DNA of 64,000 nucleotides from Hahella chejuensis KCTC 2396 (GTDB taxonomy: Bacteria; Pseudomonadota; Gammaproteobacteria; Pseudomonadales; Oleiphilaceae). This document shows, one piece after another, positions 20,639-30,801 of the stretch (position 1 is its first letter; each line of letters opens with the position of its first letter). The stretch is taken from contig NC_007645.1 of the NCBI RefSeq assembly GCF_000012985.1, forward strand, positions 5,106,581 to 5,170,580. The letters are read 5' to 3'. The position numbers were made by a program, and so were the translations under genes. The notes beneath the pieces are model-generated. The model searched no databases. It worked only from the letters and a program-made list of their open reading frames with translations, and was not told the DNA's origin.

Positions 20639-22162
20639 TTAGCCGACTATTTTCACAGCGCTTTCAGCAATGCGCTTACGCCATTCCGCTGGACCGGTTT
20701 GATGCACAGACTCGCCGTTTACATCCACCGCCACGGTAACCGGCATATCTTTCACTTCGAACTCATAGATTGCTTCCATTCCCAGCTCAGGGAAAGCCAC
20801 GACATTGGAAGAACGAATCGCTTTAGAAACCAGGTAGGCGGCGCCGCCCACGGCCATCAGATAAACTGCTTTATTGTCGCGAATCGCTTCAATCGCCACC
20901 GGGCCGCGTTCGGCTTTGCCGATCATACCCATAAGACCGGTCTGCTCCAGCATAGTGCGAGTGAACTTATCCATACGTGTGGATGTGGTCGGCCCGGCAG
21001 GCCCAACCACCTCATCGCCCACAGGATCAACAGGACCTACGTAATAAATGAAGCGGTTATTCAAATCTACTGGCAAGGATTCGCCGCGAGCGAGCATATC
21101 CACCATTTTTTTGTGGGCGGCGTCACGGCCCGTCAGCATTTTTCCAGACAAAAGCACCGTATCGCCGGGACGCCAGGACGCGATTTCATCCCGTGTGACA
21201 GTATCCATATTCACTCGCTTAACGTTGGCGCCCACCTCCCAGGTGATTTCCGGCCACTCATCCAGATTGGGCGGCGTTTGCAATGCGGGACCACTGCCAT
21301 CCAGCACAAAATGCGCATGGCGAGTCGCAGCGCAGTTGGGAATGATAGCGACGGGCTTGTTGGCGGCATGGGTCGGATAGTCTTTTACTTTGACGTCCAG
21401 TACAGTTGTCAAACCACCCAGACCTTGCGCCCCGATACCCAACGCATTGACTTTCTCGAACAGCTCCAGACGCAACTCCTCGCTACGGTTAGCCGCGCCA
21501 CGCGCCTGCAAGTCCTGGATATCGATAGGATCAAGCAACGCCTCTTTGGCTAACTCCATTGCTTTCTCCGCCGTGCCGCCGATACCTATCCCCAACATGC
21601 CGGGCGGACACCAGCCAGCGCCCATCTTCGGCACCTGCTCCAGCACCCATTCTGCAACAGAGTCGGACGGGTTAAGCATCGCAAACTTGGACTTAGCCTC
21701 AGAACCGCCGCCTTTGGCCGCAACATGCACTTCGACTTTGTCGCCAGGAACGACTTTCATGTGGATGATAGCGGGGGTGTTGTCTTTCGTGTTCTTGCGC
21801 GCACCGTCAGGATCAGCCAGAACAGACGCCCGCAGAATATTGTCGGGATGCAGATACGCGCGACGTACGCCTTCATTAACCATATCCTCGACGCTCATGT
21901 TCGCCTCCCAGCGCACGTCCATTCCGATATTTAAAAACACAGTCACGATACCGGTGTCCTGACAGATGGGACGACGCCCCTCTGCGCACATGCGGGAGTT
22001 GATCAAAATTTGCGCCAGTGCATCCTTGGCGGCAGTGGACTCTTCGCGCTCATAGGCAGCATGAACCGCTTTAATAAAGTCGACGGGATGGTAATAGGAG
22101 ATAAACTGCAGCGCGTCGAATACGCTGTCGATGAGATCGTCTTGACGGATCACGGTGGTCAT
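20639..22162 (-). CDS. fum: Class I (iron-sulfur) fumarate hydratase
   Basis: This class I fumarase interconverts fumarate and malate with a 4Fe-4S cluster. The 507-residue length and a single polypeptide fit the FumA/B type. Conserved cysteine motifs are seen in GRRPICQDTGIVTVF, GAGWCPPGMLG and IPNCAATRHAHFVLDG. The C-terminal beta domain has GKMLTGRDAAHKKMVD and GPTTSTRMDKFTRTML. Oxygen-sensitive class I enzymes are often paired with a stable class II FumC, which is not in this window. The upstream 471-bp gap should carry its promoter; I see no clear FNR or Fur site. Confidence 0.97.
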   Translation of the reverse strand: MTTVIRQDDLIDSVFDALQFISYYHPVDFIKAVHAAYEREESTAAKDALAQILINSRMCAEGRRPICQDTGIVTVFLNIGMDVRWEANMSVEDMVNEGVRRAYLHPDNILRASVLADPDGARKNTKDNTPAIIHMKVVPGDKVEVHVAAKGGGSEAKSKFAMLNPSDSVAEWVLEQVPKMGAGWCPPGMLGIGIGGTAEKAMELAKEALLDPIDIQDLQARGAANRSEELRLELFEKVNALGIGAQGLGGLTTVLDVKVKDYPTHAANKPVAIIPNCAATRHAHFVLDGSGPALQTPPNLDEWPEITWEVGANVKRVNMDTVTRDEIASWRPGDTVLLSGKMLTGRDAAHKKMVDMLARGESLPVDLNNRFIYYVGPVDPVGDEVVGPAGPTTSTRMDKFTRTMLEQTGLMGMIGKAERGPVAIEAIRDNKAVYLMAVGGAAYLVSKAIRSSNVVAFPELGMEAIYEFEVKDMPVTVAVDVNGESVHQTGPAEWRKRIAESAVKIVG

Positions 22163-22633
22163 GCACGCACTCTCTTTTTACATGGTTCTTGGAGTAGTCA
22201 CAGCTTTGGCCGACAGCGACGCCTCCCAAGGGACGCCAAGTGCCCGCCTTATTTGATTTAGGCGGAAATTGTACCTAATTCGCCCCCCAAGTTCAGCCTT
22301 AAACTGTTAACGAATACGGCGCCTTTGCAACCGCAGCAGCCAGGGCCAGGTCTAATCTATTTTTCCCATTTGTGAATTAGAGAGTCCAACCACAGGAAAA
22401 ATGAGCTAAACTCCTGACGATGCATGAGAAAATCACCAAACGCCTGCGCCTGAACGCCACTATTGCATCGGGCGAAAGGCTTATTTTATTGTGCGGCGTA
22501 TGATTTCACGGCTTTCAGGCCGATGAAATCTAACCTATGCTGATAAAACTTTTTTGGCGAAGAACTGGAGCGAATAATTCAGTCACGCCGGGAACATTCT
22601 GAAAGCAATAATAAAAGGAAGAAGGTCCTACCT
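22163..22633. other. Divergent intergenic region, fumarase / lipase
   Basis: This 471-bp region carries the divergent promoters of the fumarase (minus) and lipase (plus) genes. No convincing coding frame was found. A good ribosome binding site (AAGGAAGAAGG, 22615-22625) precedes the lipase ATG by eight bases. Promoter hexamers could not be set with confidence. Confidence 0.5.
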
Positions 22634-25600
22634 ATGTTCAAGAAAACCTTTCTCAGTCTGGCGGTAGCGTCGGCGGTCACTTTATCGGGGTGTGGAGGCG
22701 GAGGCGGCGGCAACGCCAATGCTGGAGCGCAAAATGAATATGATGGGGATTTGCCCGATTCGCTAGAGGGGCAGTTTGAAGGCAGAACTTGGCCACTGTT
22801 CAATCCTGTCGCCAGCCTGGTTCCCGTCCCCAATGATCTTCTACTTGATCAAACCGCCGCGGACGGCACATTTTCAGACTCAACCGCAAACCCGGTCCTG
22901 GCGGCCCTGGGGTCTTTAAGCGGCGCATCCACCATTGCCCCAATAGACATATCATTCTCCGGCGAGCTGGATGGCGACAGTTTAAGCACAGACTCGTTTA
23001 TTTCTTCTGACGGAAGCTTGGTCCCCAACCCGAATCAGAATGTCTTCTTGCTTGAATTGGCCTACGCCAGCAGGGAGCCGATTCAAGGTCTGTCCATTTC
23101 TGAGCCGCCCACTATACCTTTGGCAGCCGGCGCGCTATTGGCCGCCGCAGAGAGCGACCCAGCAACCGCAGCCGCCATTCTCGGGGCGGCAATTGCGGAT
23201 GCGCCAGCCATTAAGGCTTCTGTTATTGAGTTATCAGGCGCCAGCACGCTAAGAATTCAACCAACCAAGCCCCTTAAACCAAAAACTCGCTATCTGGTTA
23301 TAGTCACCAACGAAGTTGAGGACGCTACGGGGCAAGCCATAACCATGGACCCTAATTACTACCTGTTAACCGGCAGCGGCAATCTCCCCTCCTCCCAGCT
23401 TGAGCCTGTTCGCACCATTATCAACAGCTTCTGGGAACCTGTTGCGCAATCATATTTCGCATTGAACAACACTACCCGCTCAGCTCTGAGCATGAACCCG
23501 CTCTCTGCGAGCAATATCGCACTTACCTACTCTTTCACCACATCAGGGGACGAGAAGGTAATGGAGTATATCGCCAACCCGGCGGAATGGTTTAGCGATC
23601 AATTAACGGGCTTTATTCGCATCAGCGCCGCCAAAGCGGTCGTCGAATCGGGAACCAGTGTGGACAGCGATTCTGACGTAGATTATTCCGACATAAAAAT
23701 CGCTGCGGACGGCGCAGTGGCGGCATTTCCCACTGCAGCACAAAAAGCCGCATTTACACCAATATTCGACTCCCCTCCCTGCAATGACAAAAGCGGAGCC
23801 GAGGCAATAGGTTGCGCATCGGCAGTCCTTGCAAGCAGTTTTTCAGCCTTGTTGCCCACTCCGCAGGCGCGGACCGTCACCAATACCAGCTCCAGCGTTC
23901 ACGTGAACCTGATCTCGGCGCTAACCAGCTCATTCCTCGACGGGAGTAATGAGATCGAGCCGTTGGTCTCCCAGGGAACCATTACTGTCCCCTACTACTT
24001 GGGCGTTCCCACGGATTCGGACGGCACCCCCATCCAATCAAGCGCCTGGACCGCCAATAAAACTCTGGCGGATACGCTTAACACCACCTTCAGCTCTGCG
24101 GGACTGGCTCTGCCGCAAGGCGACACCAGCACCCGGGAAGCCACCTCATCAGTGGTAAATTACGTGTTCCCATTCCCGCAGCAAGTGGACGCCCTGCCTA
24201 TTCCCTGGCTGGCGATATATCCCGACAATACCTCAGCCTGCCCCAAACCGCTAAAAACCGTCATTTTCCAACACGGCATCACTACGGATAGAAGCGCAGC
24301 GTTGTCCGTAGGAACAGCCCTGGCTGAAAAATGTTTCGCCACCATCGCTATAGACCAAGTCGTACATGGCGTAGCTCCCGCTTCGACTGCGAAAAAGCTT
24401 GGCTTGGCGGCCACTCTATTGGCGGCAGGTCAAGAAAGTGGACTGCCAGCATCGCTAGCTCCGAATGACGAAAACAACCAAGCTGTCGTGGACAAGATAC
24501 TCAACCTCGGCACCGTTATGGCGACATTAAAAGTTGACGCTGCTGCAGCCCAGACCACAATCAATAACGTTGTTGCTGGCGGCTCAAGTGGGGACACTGA
24601 GTTGGACAAAGCGATTCGCGCGTTAGCTTCCTTCGAAAACACCGTCGCCAACGCCGGCAGCACCATCCCCGGCATCGCCCACACGGATAACGAGCGCCAC
24701 TTCGATTACACTTCCAACGCCGCACAGCAAGCGGTAGCGATGAATTTTGATCCTGACAGCGCCTCTGGCTCATCCGGCAGCCTGTTTATCAATCTGACAG
24801 GCTTCATCAATAGCCGCGACAAGAATCGCCAAGGCGTCATTGACCTGTTAAACCTGAGACAAACCATCAGCTCGATTGATTTGGACGGTCCCAGCGGCGG
24901 CCTATATGCTGCGGGTGACCTGGATAACAACAACGTGTTCTTTATGGGCCACTCTCTGGGCACGCTCATCGGCACCCCGTTTGTGAGCGTCGCCAACAGC
25001 ACGCCGATGGACAACATAAAAGCCGCTGTGCTATTAACGCCCTCCTCAGGCATTGTACGCATGCTGGAGAACTCTCCGTCATTCGCGCCTACCATTATCG
25101 GCGGTTTGTCCGCAGCCGGAATCGCCCAGGGAACCACCAGCTATGAAACCTTCCTGGGAGTGTTTCAGGCCGCGCTGGACGCCGTGGACCCCATCAGCTT
25201 CGCTGACAACTTGAATACGTCGATCAACTATAGCGGGAACTATCAAACTTCCGCTGACGATACCGGCGTATTGATGATTGAACTGGCTGGCCGCCCTGAT
25301 GTGAACGGCAACGCACAAATCGGCTATGTGAGCGATCAAACCAACGTAATAGAAACGGAAACCACCCAATTAACGACCGGTTTTGGAACGCCTTATCCAG
25401 ACCTGTTATCCGGTGTGGATAAACTGGCCGAACAAATGGGAGCGACCAATACGCTTGACGCCGCTGCCCCTTCAGGCTCTCCCGACACATTAATCAGCCG
25501 TCTCAGCTATGGCTCTCACGCCATGTATGTACTGCCGATCGTCTCGTCGTCGGAAGCCTCCTCTTACCCGGATGTAGCCGCGGAAACCGCGCGCCGCCAA

Positions 25601-25771
25601 GCATCCTTTGCAGAGGGCGTAACGGAGTCCGTTGCATTCTTCACGCTAGGCGGTGAGATTTCATCCGCCGCCGTGGACACTACTGCAGCATTGGCGGGCG
25701 AGACTACCGGCCTGGAGACGGAAGCAGACTATCAAGCCAGAACCAACAAGCAGCTGAACCTTAGCAACTAA
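22634..25771 (+). CDS. Surface lipase lipoprotein, VolA / Pla-1-cef type
   Basis: This 1045-residue extracytoplasmic lipase starts with a lipoprotein signal (MFKKTFLSLAVASAVTLSGC), whose lipobox LSGC is followed by a poly-Gly linker, so it should be membrane-anchored. The N-terminal half holds the Ig-like 'virulence factor lipase N-terminal' region (PVPNDLLLDQTAADGTF; PTKPLKPKTRYLVIVTNEV). The C-terminal half is an alpha/beta hydrolase with HGIT near residue 550 and the nucleophile elbow FMGHSLG, Ser about 774. Relatives such as Vibrio VolA are surface lysophospholipases that release fatty acids from exogenous lipid. That would suit a genome with wax and TAG storage. A double hairpin terminator follows. 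Confidence 0.9.
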   Translation: MFKKTFLSLAVASAVTLSGCGGGGGGNANAGAQNEYDGDLPDSLEGQFEGRTWPLFNPVASLVPVPNDLLLDQTAADGTFSDSTANPVLAALGSLSGASTIAPIDISFSGELDGDSLSTDSFISSDGSLVPNPNQNVFLLELAYASREPIQGLSISEPPTIPLAAGALLAAAESDPATAAAILGAAIADAPAIKASVIELSGASTLRIQPTKPLKPKTRYLVIVTNEVEDATGQAITMDPNYYLLTGSGNLPSSQLEPVRTIINSFWEPVAQSYFALNNTTRSALSMNPLSASNIALTYSFTTSGDEKVMEYIANPAEWFSDQLTGFIRISAAKAVVESGTSVDSDSDVDYSDIKIAADGAVAAFPTAAQKAAFTPIFDSPPCNDKSGAEAIGCASAVLASSFSALLPTPQARTVTNTSSSVHVNLISALTSSFLDGSNEIEPLVSQGTITVPYYLGVPTDSDGTPIQSSAWTANKTLADTLNTTFSSAGLALPQGDTSTREATSSVVNYVFPFPQQVDALPIPWLAIYPDNTSACPKPLKTVIFQHGITTDRSAALSVGTALAEKCFATIAIDQVVHGVAPASTAKKLGLAATLLAAGQESGLPASLAPNDENNQAVVDKILNLGTVMATLKVDAAAAQTTINNVVAGGSSGDTELDKAIRALASFENTVANAGSTIPGIAHTDNERHFDYTSNAAQQAVAMNFDPDSASGSSGSLFINLTGFINSRDKNRQGVIDLLNLRQTISSIDLDGPSGGLYAAGDLDNNNVFFMGHSLGTLIGTPFVSVANSTPMDNIKAAVLLTPSSGIVRMLENSPSFAPTIIGGLSAAGIAQGTTSYETFLGVFQAALDAVDPISFADNLNTSINYSGNYQTSADDTGVLMIELAGRPDVNGNAQIGYVSDQTNVIETETTQLTTGFGTPYPDLLSGVDKLAEQMGATNTLDAAAPSGSPDTLISRLSYGSHAMYVLPIVSSSEASSYPDVAAETARRQASFAEGVTESVAFFTLGGEISSAAVDTTAALAGETTGLETEADYQARTNKQLNLSN

Positions 25772-25789
25772 GGTAAACATCGAAGAAAA

Positions 25790-25811
25790 GCGCCCCGCCT
25801 TGCAAGGGCGC
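25790..25811. other. GC-rich hairpin between lipase and argG
   Basis: GCGCCC and GGGCGC (6 bp) flank a ten-base spacer just upstream of the main terminator. It has no T run and may only assist termination. Confidence 0.45.
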
Positions 25812-25822
25812 TGAACCGACAT

Positions 25823-25851
25823 AAAAAAACCGCCAACATGGCGGTTTTTTT
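25823..25851. terminator. Bidirectional terminator, lipase / argG
   Basis: AAAAAAACCGCC (25823-25834) pairs with GGCGGTTTTTTT (25840-25851) over a 5-nt loop, with A and T runs on both sides. It lies between the converging lipase and argG genes and can end both transcripts. Confidence 0.93.
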
Positions 25852-25866
25852 GAGCCGAATTCGGCG

Positions 25867-27081
25867 TTATTTCATGCTACGGCCTTTATCAGCGGCAATG
25901 CGCATACGCAGGGCGTTTAGCTTGATGAAGCCTTCCGCATCACGTTGGTTGTAAACGCCGCCGTCATCTTCAAAAGTGGCGATGCGGTCGTCGAACAGGC
26001 TGTCTTCGGACTTACGTCCCGCTACGATTACGTTGCCCTTGTACAGCTTGACCCGCACCACGCCATTGACGTGTTGCTGCGATTCATCGATCAACTTCTG
26101 CAGAGCCAGACGCTCCGGCGACCACCAATAGCCGTTATAAATCAGTTCCGCGTACTTCGGCATCAGGCTGTCTTTCAGGTGAGCCAGCTCTTTGTCCAAA
26201 GTAATGGACTCAATGGCGCGATGGGCGCGCAACATGATGGTTCCCCCTGGCGTTTCATAACAGCCGCGAGACTTCATCCCCACATAGCGGTTCTCAACGA
26301 TATCCAGACGTCCCACGCCATTGACGCCGCCAACCTTGTTTAATCTCTCAATGACTTCATGCGGAGCCAGGGCTTCGCCGTCAATAGCGACGATATCGCC
26401 ATTTTGATAGGTCAATTCCAGATAGGTGGCCTGATCCGGCGCAGCTTCCGGAGATACAGACCAGCGCCACATATCTTCTTCCGCTTCCTCCCAGGGATCT
26501 TCCAGAATGCCGCCCTCATAGGAAATGTGCAGCAAGTTAGCGTCCATGGAGTAAGGAGATTTGCCTTTCTTTTTTTCCACCGCGATGTCATGCGTATCGC
26601 AATAGGTCAGCAGTTTCTCTCTTGAGGTCAGATCCCACTCACGCCAGGGCGCTATCACTTTAATGCCCGGCTTCAATGCATAGGCGCCCAGCTCGAAGCG
26701 CACTTGGTCGTTGCCTTTACCTGTAGCTCCATGAGAAATGGCGTCGGCGCCAGTCTCATTGGCGATTTCCACCAAACGTTTGGCGATCAGGGGACGCGCG
26801 ATGGAGGTGCCCAACAGGTACTCGCCTTCATAAATGGTATTGGCGCGGAACATTGGAAAAACAAAGTCACGTGCGAACTCTTCGCGCAGGTCTTCAATGA
26901 AAATCTGTTTGACGCCGAGTTTCTCAGCCTTGGCGCGAGCGGGCTCAACTTCTTCGCCCTGACCGATATCAGCAGTAAAGGTCACCACTTCACAGTCATA
27001 GTTTTCTTGCAGCCACTTAACGATTACCGAGGTGTCCAACCCGCCGGAATAGGCGAGTACGACTTTGTTGACCTTAGACAT
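25867..27081 (-). CDS. argG: Argininosuccinate synthase
   Basis: ArgG condenses citrulline and aspartate with ATP in arginine synthesis. The 404-residue protein has the ATP pyrophosphatase P-loop [18 protein letters not shown] at the N-terminus, [20 protein letters not shown], and the citrulline-binding region [16 protein letters not shown]. Length is that of the common bacterial type 1 enzyme. It stands alone with a strong terminator behind it. I looked for ArgR boxes in the 140 bp upstream and saw none that were convincing. Confidence 0.98.
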   Translation of the reverse strand: MSKVNKVVLAYSGGLDTSVIVKWLQENYDCEVVTFTADIGQGEEVEPARAKAEKLGVKQIFIEDLREEFARDFVFPMFRANTIYEGEYLLGTSIARPLIAKRLVEIANETGADAISHGATGKGNDQVRFELGAYALKPGIKVIAPWREWDLTSREKLLTYCDTHDIAVEKKKGKSPYSMDANLLHISYEGGILEDPWEEAEEDMWRWSVSPEAAPDQATYLELTYQNGDIVAIDGEALAPHEVIERLNKVGGVNGVGRLDIVENRYVGMKSRGCYETPGGTIMLRAHRAIESITLDKELAHLKDSLMPKYAELIYNGYWWSPERLALQKLIDESQQHVNGVVRVKLYKGNVIVAGRKSEDSLFDDRIATFEDDGGVYNQRDAEGFIKLNALRMRIAADKGRSMK

Positions 27082-27221
27082 GACGATGCTCCCAAGAGAT
27101 TACGAAAGGCGGTTATTCTAGGCCCTTCGTACAAAGTTTTCTATGGCTGAGCAAAGGCGCGTGCGTCTCATCGCCAGGGCGGAGACGCATAATGGAGAGA
27201 CTCGCTTGAGAACAGACCTGA

Positions 27222-28130
27222 TTACAATTCTTCTTCCATTGAGATATCCAACAGATCCTCTTTGGCTGGCGGCTGCGTTCCCCTTTCCAGACGCACAGTC
27301 GCGCGGCGGTTGCGCGCCAGATTCTTGGGACCGGCATTCTGAACCACCGGATACCGCTCGCCATGATAGCGAGTGGTGATTTTTTCCGACGCCACGCCCT
27401 TATCCATCAGATAGGCGGTCACCGCTTCCGCGCGATCTTTGGATAGTCTGCGGTTATAGATTCTACGTCCTGTGGAATCCGTGTGCCCGTCGACAAAGAT
27501 CGCCGTCACAGAAGGGTCCGCCTTCACGTACAAGACCACCTTGTCCAACTCTCTTTTATCCTGATCCGTCAGCACAGACTCATCCAATTTGAAAAATACC
27601 GCCGTCCGCTCAACCTGACGAAAATTCACGGGCAGCAGACCTGATACACAAGACAGATAGTCCTCGTAATACCTGGCGAAGTTAATGGAGGAGACCTCCA
27701 CTCTGACCGTGTCGTCGTTAAAGCGGGCGCGACGCGTAAAGGTCGGCATCATCCCTTCCAGCAGGCTATCCATCATTTGCGATGCCTTTGGATTGTCCAC
27801 GCTGATCGGATGCGGCTTGTCCAAAACCGCCACATACCCCAAATCCCGGACGCCGACTCCAGGACGCCAACGGGGCGCTTCAAGCACCAGAGCCGCCTCC
27901 CCTTCCCTCATGGGGTTGCGGGCGGTATCGAGATAAAACCTCAATGCTTCGCCCGCTTCATGATAGAACACAGCCCTACCATACTGCGGAATGTTGTGCG
28001 TCAACGCGCACTCAAATATGGAAGAGGACAAGTACCACTGGCTTTTCTCGATACCTGCGGAGAAAGTCGCGGCTTGACTGGATGCAGCCCAGGAGAGGGC
28101 GATGACGGAGGCGATTGTTAGTTTGCGCAC
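27222..28130 (-). CDS. motY: Flagellar sodium-motor protein MotY-like (OmpA family)
   Basis: MotY forms the T-ring around the flagellar basal body of sodium-driven motors and anchors stators to peptidoglycan. I start it at GTG 28130, giving a clean signal peptide (VRKLTIASVIALSWAASSQA) and 302 residues; the longer frame (to 28262) adds 44 residues without signal character. The N-terminal MotY domain (about 22-160) includes FSAGIEKSQWYLSSSIFECA. The C-terminal OmpA domain (about 175-290) has IFVDGHTDSTGRRIYNRRLS and NLARNRRATVRLER, the peptidoglycan-binding motifs. No other flagellar gene is nearby, which is usual for motY. Confidence 0.92.
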   Translation of the reverse strand: MRKLTIASVIALSWAASSQAATFSAGIEKSQWYLSSSIFECALTHNIPQYGRAVFYHEAGEALRFYLDTARNPMREGEAALVLEAPRWRPGVGVRDLGYVAVLDKPHPISVDNPKASQMMDSLLEGMMPTFTRRARFNDDTVRVEVSSINFARYYEDYLSCVSGLLPVNFRQVERTAVFFKLDESVLTDQDKRELDKVVLYVKADPSVTAIFVDGHTDSTGRRIYNRRLSKDRAEAVTAYLMDKGVASEKITTRYHGERYPVVQNAGPKNLARNRRATVRLERGTQPPAKEDLLDISMEEEL

Positions 28131-28220
28131 AATAATCCCACTAACACTGTGATCACAACATACGTTAACGATATTATCGGCCTGGCGCGGGAATTCTTTA
28201 CCCTGAATCCTGTTCCGTTC

Positions 28221-28229
28221 TGGTATACT
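28221..28229 (+). promoter_or_regulatory. Extended -10 promoter candidate for pyrC
   Basis: TGGTATACT is an extended -10 element 54 bases before the pyrC start. The -35 position (28201-28206) is poor, as is common for extended -10 promoters. Confidence 0.5.
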
Positions 28230-28283
28230 TGCGTGCAGTTTTGTAACCCTGCTTTTCTGCATTGCCCTGGCGGTTGATACCCT

Positions 28284-29321
28284 ATGTCCGACTTAGTCAT
28301 TACCCGGCCCGATGATTGGCACCTTCACCTGCGCGACGGCGACGCCCTTGCGACAACAGTACCCGCGACAGCGCGCCTGTTTTCCCGCGCTATCGTCATG
28401 CCCAATCTGGTTCCTCCAGTCACCCACACAGCGCAGGCGGAAGCCTATCGCCATCGCATCCTGAGCCATGTTCCGGCAGGTGCGGCATTCGATCCACTGA
28501 TGACGCTTTATCTGACCAACAACACCTCTCCAGAAGAAATTGTCGCCGCCAGACAGAGTGGAATCGTTTATGGCTGCAAGCTTTATCCCGCAGGCGCGAC
28601 CACCAATTCCGATGCGGGCGTTACCGATGTCGCCAATGTCTTCTCCGTATTGGAGAAAATGAGTGATATGGGCATGCCGTTATTAATTCACGGCGAGGTA
28701 GTGCAGGCGGACGTGGATATTTTCGACCGGGAGAAACGTTTCATCGACGAAACGCTAACGCCCCTAACCGAACGCTTCCCGAACTTAAAAATTGTACTAG
28801 AGCACATCACCACCCGGGACGCTGTTGAGTTTGTAAATCAGGCAGGCTCAAATGTCGGCGCTACGATTACTGCGCACCACCTGCTCTACAATCGCAACCA
28901 CATGCTGGTTGGCGGCATTCGACCGCACTTCTACTGCCTGCCCATCCTGAAGCGATCAGAGCATCAACTTGCTTTGCGCGACGCCGCCGCTTCCGGCAGC
29001 GATAGATTTTTTCTGGGCACAGATTCCGCCCCGCACCCCAAAGAAAAGAAAGAAGCGGCTTGCGGCTGCGCCGGCTGCTTCACCGCACCCTCCGCGCTGG
29101 AGTTATATGCGGAAGCCTTCGATGAACTGGGCGCACTGGACAAACTGGAAGGTTTCGCCAGTCTGCACGGCCCGACGTTTTACGGCCTGCCCATCAATAG
29201 CGGCAAAGTACGCTTGAGTAAACAGGAGTGGACGATGCCGGCCAGTATGGCGCTGGGCGACTCATCGATAGTTCCCTTTCGCGCGGGAGAGACTATTCGC
29301 TGGAAAGCTGAGCTGCTCTGA
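28284..29321 (+). CDS. pyrC: Dihydroorotase
   Basis: PyrC closes carbamoyl aspartate to dihydroorotate, the third step of pyrimidine synthesis. The 345-residue protein is the E. coli PyrC type (class II). The zinc ligands are seen as [11 protein letters not shown] (His13, His15), the carbamylated lysine in [18 protein letters not shown], then IHGEV, LEHITT and the catalytic aspartate in [13 protein letters not shown]. All metal ligands are present, so it should be an active enzyme and not a PyrC' pseudo-subunit. pyrF lies elsewhere in this window. rnt follows on the same strand after 101 bp. Confidence 0.98.
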   Translation: MSDLVITRPDDWHLHLRDGDALATTVPATARLFSRAIVMPNLVPPVTHTAQAEAYRHRILSHVPAGAAFDPLMTLYLTNNTSPEEIVAARQSGIVYGCKLYPAGATTNSDAGVTDVANVFSVLEKMSDMGMPLLIHGEVVQADVDIFDREKRFIDETLTPLTERFPNLKIVLEHITTRDAVEFVNQAGSNVGATITAHHLLYNRNHMLVGGIRPHFYCLPILKRSEHQLALRDAAASGSDRFFLGTDSAPHPKEKKEAACGCAGCFTAPSALELYAEAFDELGALDKLEGFASLHGPTFYGLPINSGKVRLSKQEWTMPASMALGDSSIVPFRAGETIRWKAELL

Positions 29322-29422
29322 CGCAGCTCCTCGCGCGCGCCTGTCGCGCAAAACCTTTATTTCTCATAACAGTACAGCCGTGGCGGGAGTCGTTCGCCAC
29401 CCCAACCAAAAGTAGATAACCA

Positions 29423-30079
29423 GTGTCTGAATCGCAAAACCGCCCCAAATCCCCTCTCGCCAGACGTTTCCGCGGCTTTCTGCCTGTTGTGGTGGATGTC
29501 GAGACCGCCGGCTTTAACTCCAAGACCGATGCGCTGTTGGAGGTCTCCGCCGTCATTATCAGCATGGAGGATGACGGGATGCTCTATCCCGAGCCGCCAG
29601 TCAGCTTCAATGTAGAGCCCTTCGCCGGGGCCAACATCGAACAGGCGGCGCTGGAGTTCACAGGCATCGACCCATTCAACCCTTTGCGCGACGCAAAGCC
29701 CGAAGCCGATGCTTTAAACGAGTTGTTCCGCCCTATTCGCAAGTCCGTGAAGTCCAACGGTTGCAATCGTGCGATCCTGGTCGGCCATAACGCCACTTTC
29801 GATCATTCGTTCCTGTTCGCCGCCGCCGAGAGAGGAGACGTGAAACGCAATCCGTTTCACCCGTTTTCCACATTCGACACAGCGACATTGGCCGCACTGG
29901 CCTATGGACATACCGTATTATCCAGAGCTTGTCAGTTGGCGGGTATACCCTTCGACAACAAAGAAGCGCACTCCGCAGAATATGACGCGATGAAAACGGC
30001 GGAGTTATTCTGTTCAATCGTGAATCGCTGGAAAGAACTAGGGGGATGGACCACCGATCAGCAGGACTACGCAGACTGA
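29423..30079 (+). CDS. rnt: Ribonuclease T
   Basis: RNase T is a DEDD-family 3'-5' exonuclease that trims the 3' ends of tRNA and other stable RNAs. The start is GTG at 29423; the resulting N-terminus ([20 protein letters not shown]) aligns well with the family. The 218-residue protein shows Exo[21 protein letters not shown], the second Asp in [13 protein letters not shown], and Exo[17 protein letters not shown] with His and Asp. The Shine-Dalgarno sequence is weak. It is followed by a strong bidirectional terminator shared with the converging peroxiredoxin gene. Confidence 0.97.
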   Translation: MSESQNRPKSPLARRFRGFLPVVVDVETAGFNSKTDALLEVSAVIISMEDDGMLYPEPPVSFNVEPFAGANIEQAALEFTGIDPFNPLRDAKPEADALNELFRPIRKSVKSNGCNRAILVGHNATFDHSFLFAAAERGDVKRNPFHPFSTFDTATLAALAYGHTVLSRACQLAGIPFDNKEAHSAEYDAMKTAELFCSIVNRWKELGGWTTDQQDYAD

Positions 30080-30154
30080 TCTTTGACCGCCCCGCATTCT
30101 CATCGTGTCTAGTCCCAGAATGAGTCAACTCTATTCAGAACAGGCCATAGACAC

Positions 30155-30181
30155 AAAAAAGGCCGCAAAAGCGGCCTTTTT
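30155..30181. terminator. Bidirectional terminator, rnt / peroxiredoxin
   Basis: AAAAAAGGCCGC (30155-30166) pairs with GCGGCCTTTTT (30171-30181) over an AAAA loop. A and T runs flank both sides, and the neighbouring genes converge on it. Confidence 0.93.
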
Positions 30182-30198
30182 CGTTAACTCGACAGTAA

Positions 30199-30801
30199 TT
30201 AAAGCTTGTCGGAGTTTTGAGACAGGTAGTTAGCTACGCCTTCTGGAGAAGCCTGCATACCTTTGTCGCCTTTCTTCCAGCCAGCAGGACACACTTCGCC
30301 GTGCTCTTCGTGGAATTGCAGCGCGTCAACCAGACGAATCAGCTCGTCTACGTTACGGCCCAGCGGCAGGTCGTTAACGATTTGCGAACGCACAACGCCG
30401 TCTTTGTCGATCAGGAATGCGCCGCGGAACGCAACGCCGCCAGCGGACTCAACGTCAAACGCTTTACAGATTTCGTGGTTCAGGTCAGCCGCCAGAGTGT
30501 ACTTGACTGGGCCGATGCCGCCTTTGTCCACAGGGGTGTTGCGCCATGCGTTGTGAGTGAAGTGTGAGTCAATGGAAACGCCGATCACTTCTACGCCACG
30601 CTCTTTGAACTGCTCTACACGGTGATCCAGTGCGATCAGCTCGGAAGGACATACGAAGGTGAAGTCCAGAGGATAGAAGAAAATCAGAGCATACTTGCCT
30701 TTGATTGCTTCAGACAGCTTGTATTCGTCTACGATCTGACCGTCAGCCAGAACAGCGGGAACGGTAAAGTCGGGAGCAGGTTTTCCTACTAGAACGCCCA
30801 T
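30199..30801 (-). CDS. Typical 2-Cys peroxiredoxin (Prx1/AhpC type)
   Basis: This 200-residue thiol peroxidase reduces hydrogen peroxide and organic peroxides. The peroxidatic cysteine is in PLDFTFVCPSELIAL (about residue 50), and the resolving cysteine in HEEHGEVCPAGWKKG (about residue 170). It resembles the longer Prx1 subgroup more than E. coli AhpC. The GGIG loop and a C-terminal GVANYL replace the GGLG and YF of eukaryotic sensitive enzymes, so it may sit between robust and sensitive forms; that is inference. The start ATG is preceded by AGGAG. A perfect palindrome lies 30-47 bp upstream and may be an operator. No AhpF is adjacent. Confidence 0.95.
   Translation of the reverse strand: MGVLVGKPAPDFTVPAVLADGQIVDEYKLSEAIKGKYALIFFYPLDFTFVCPSELIALDHRVEQFKERGVEVIGVSIDSHFTHNAWRNTPVDKGGIGPVKYTLAADLNHEICKAFDVESAGGVAFRGAFLIDKDGVVRSQIVNDLPLGRNVDELIRLVDALQFHEEHGEVCPAGWKKGDKGMQASPEGVANYLSQNSDKL

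Noticed and set aside
27082-27221. ArgR operator in front of argG
   Set aside because: No pair of ARG boxes close to the known pattern was found.
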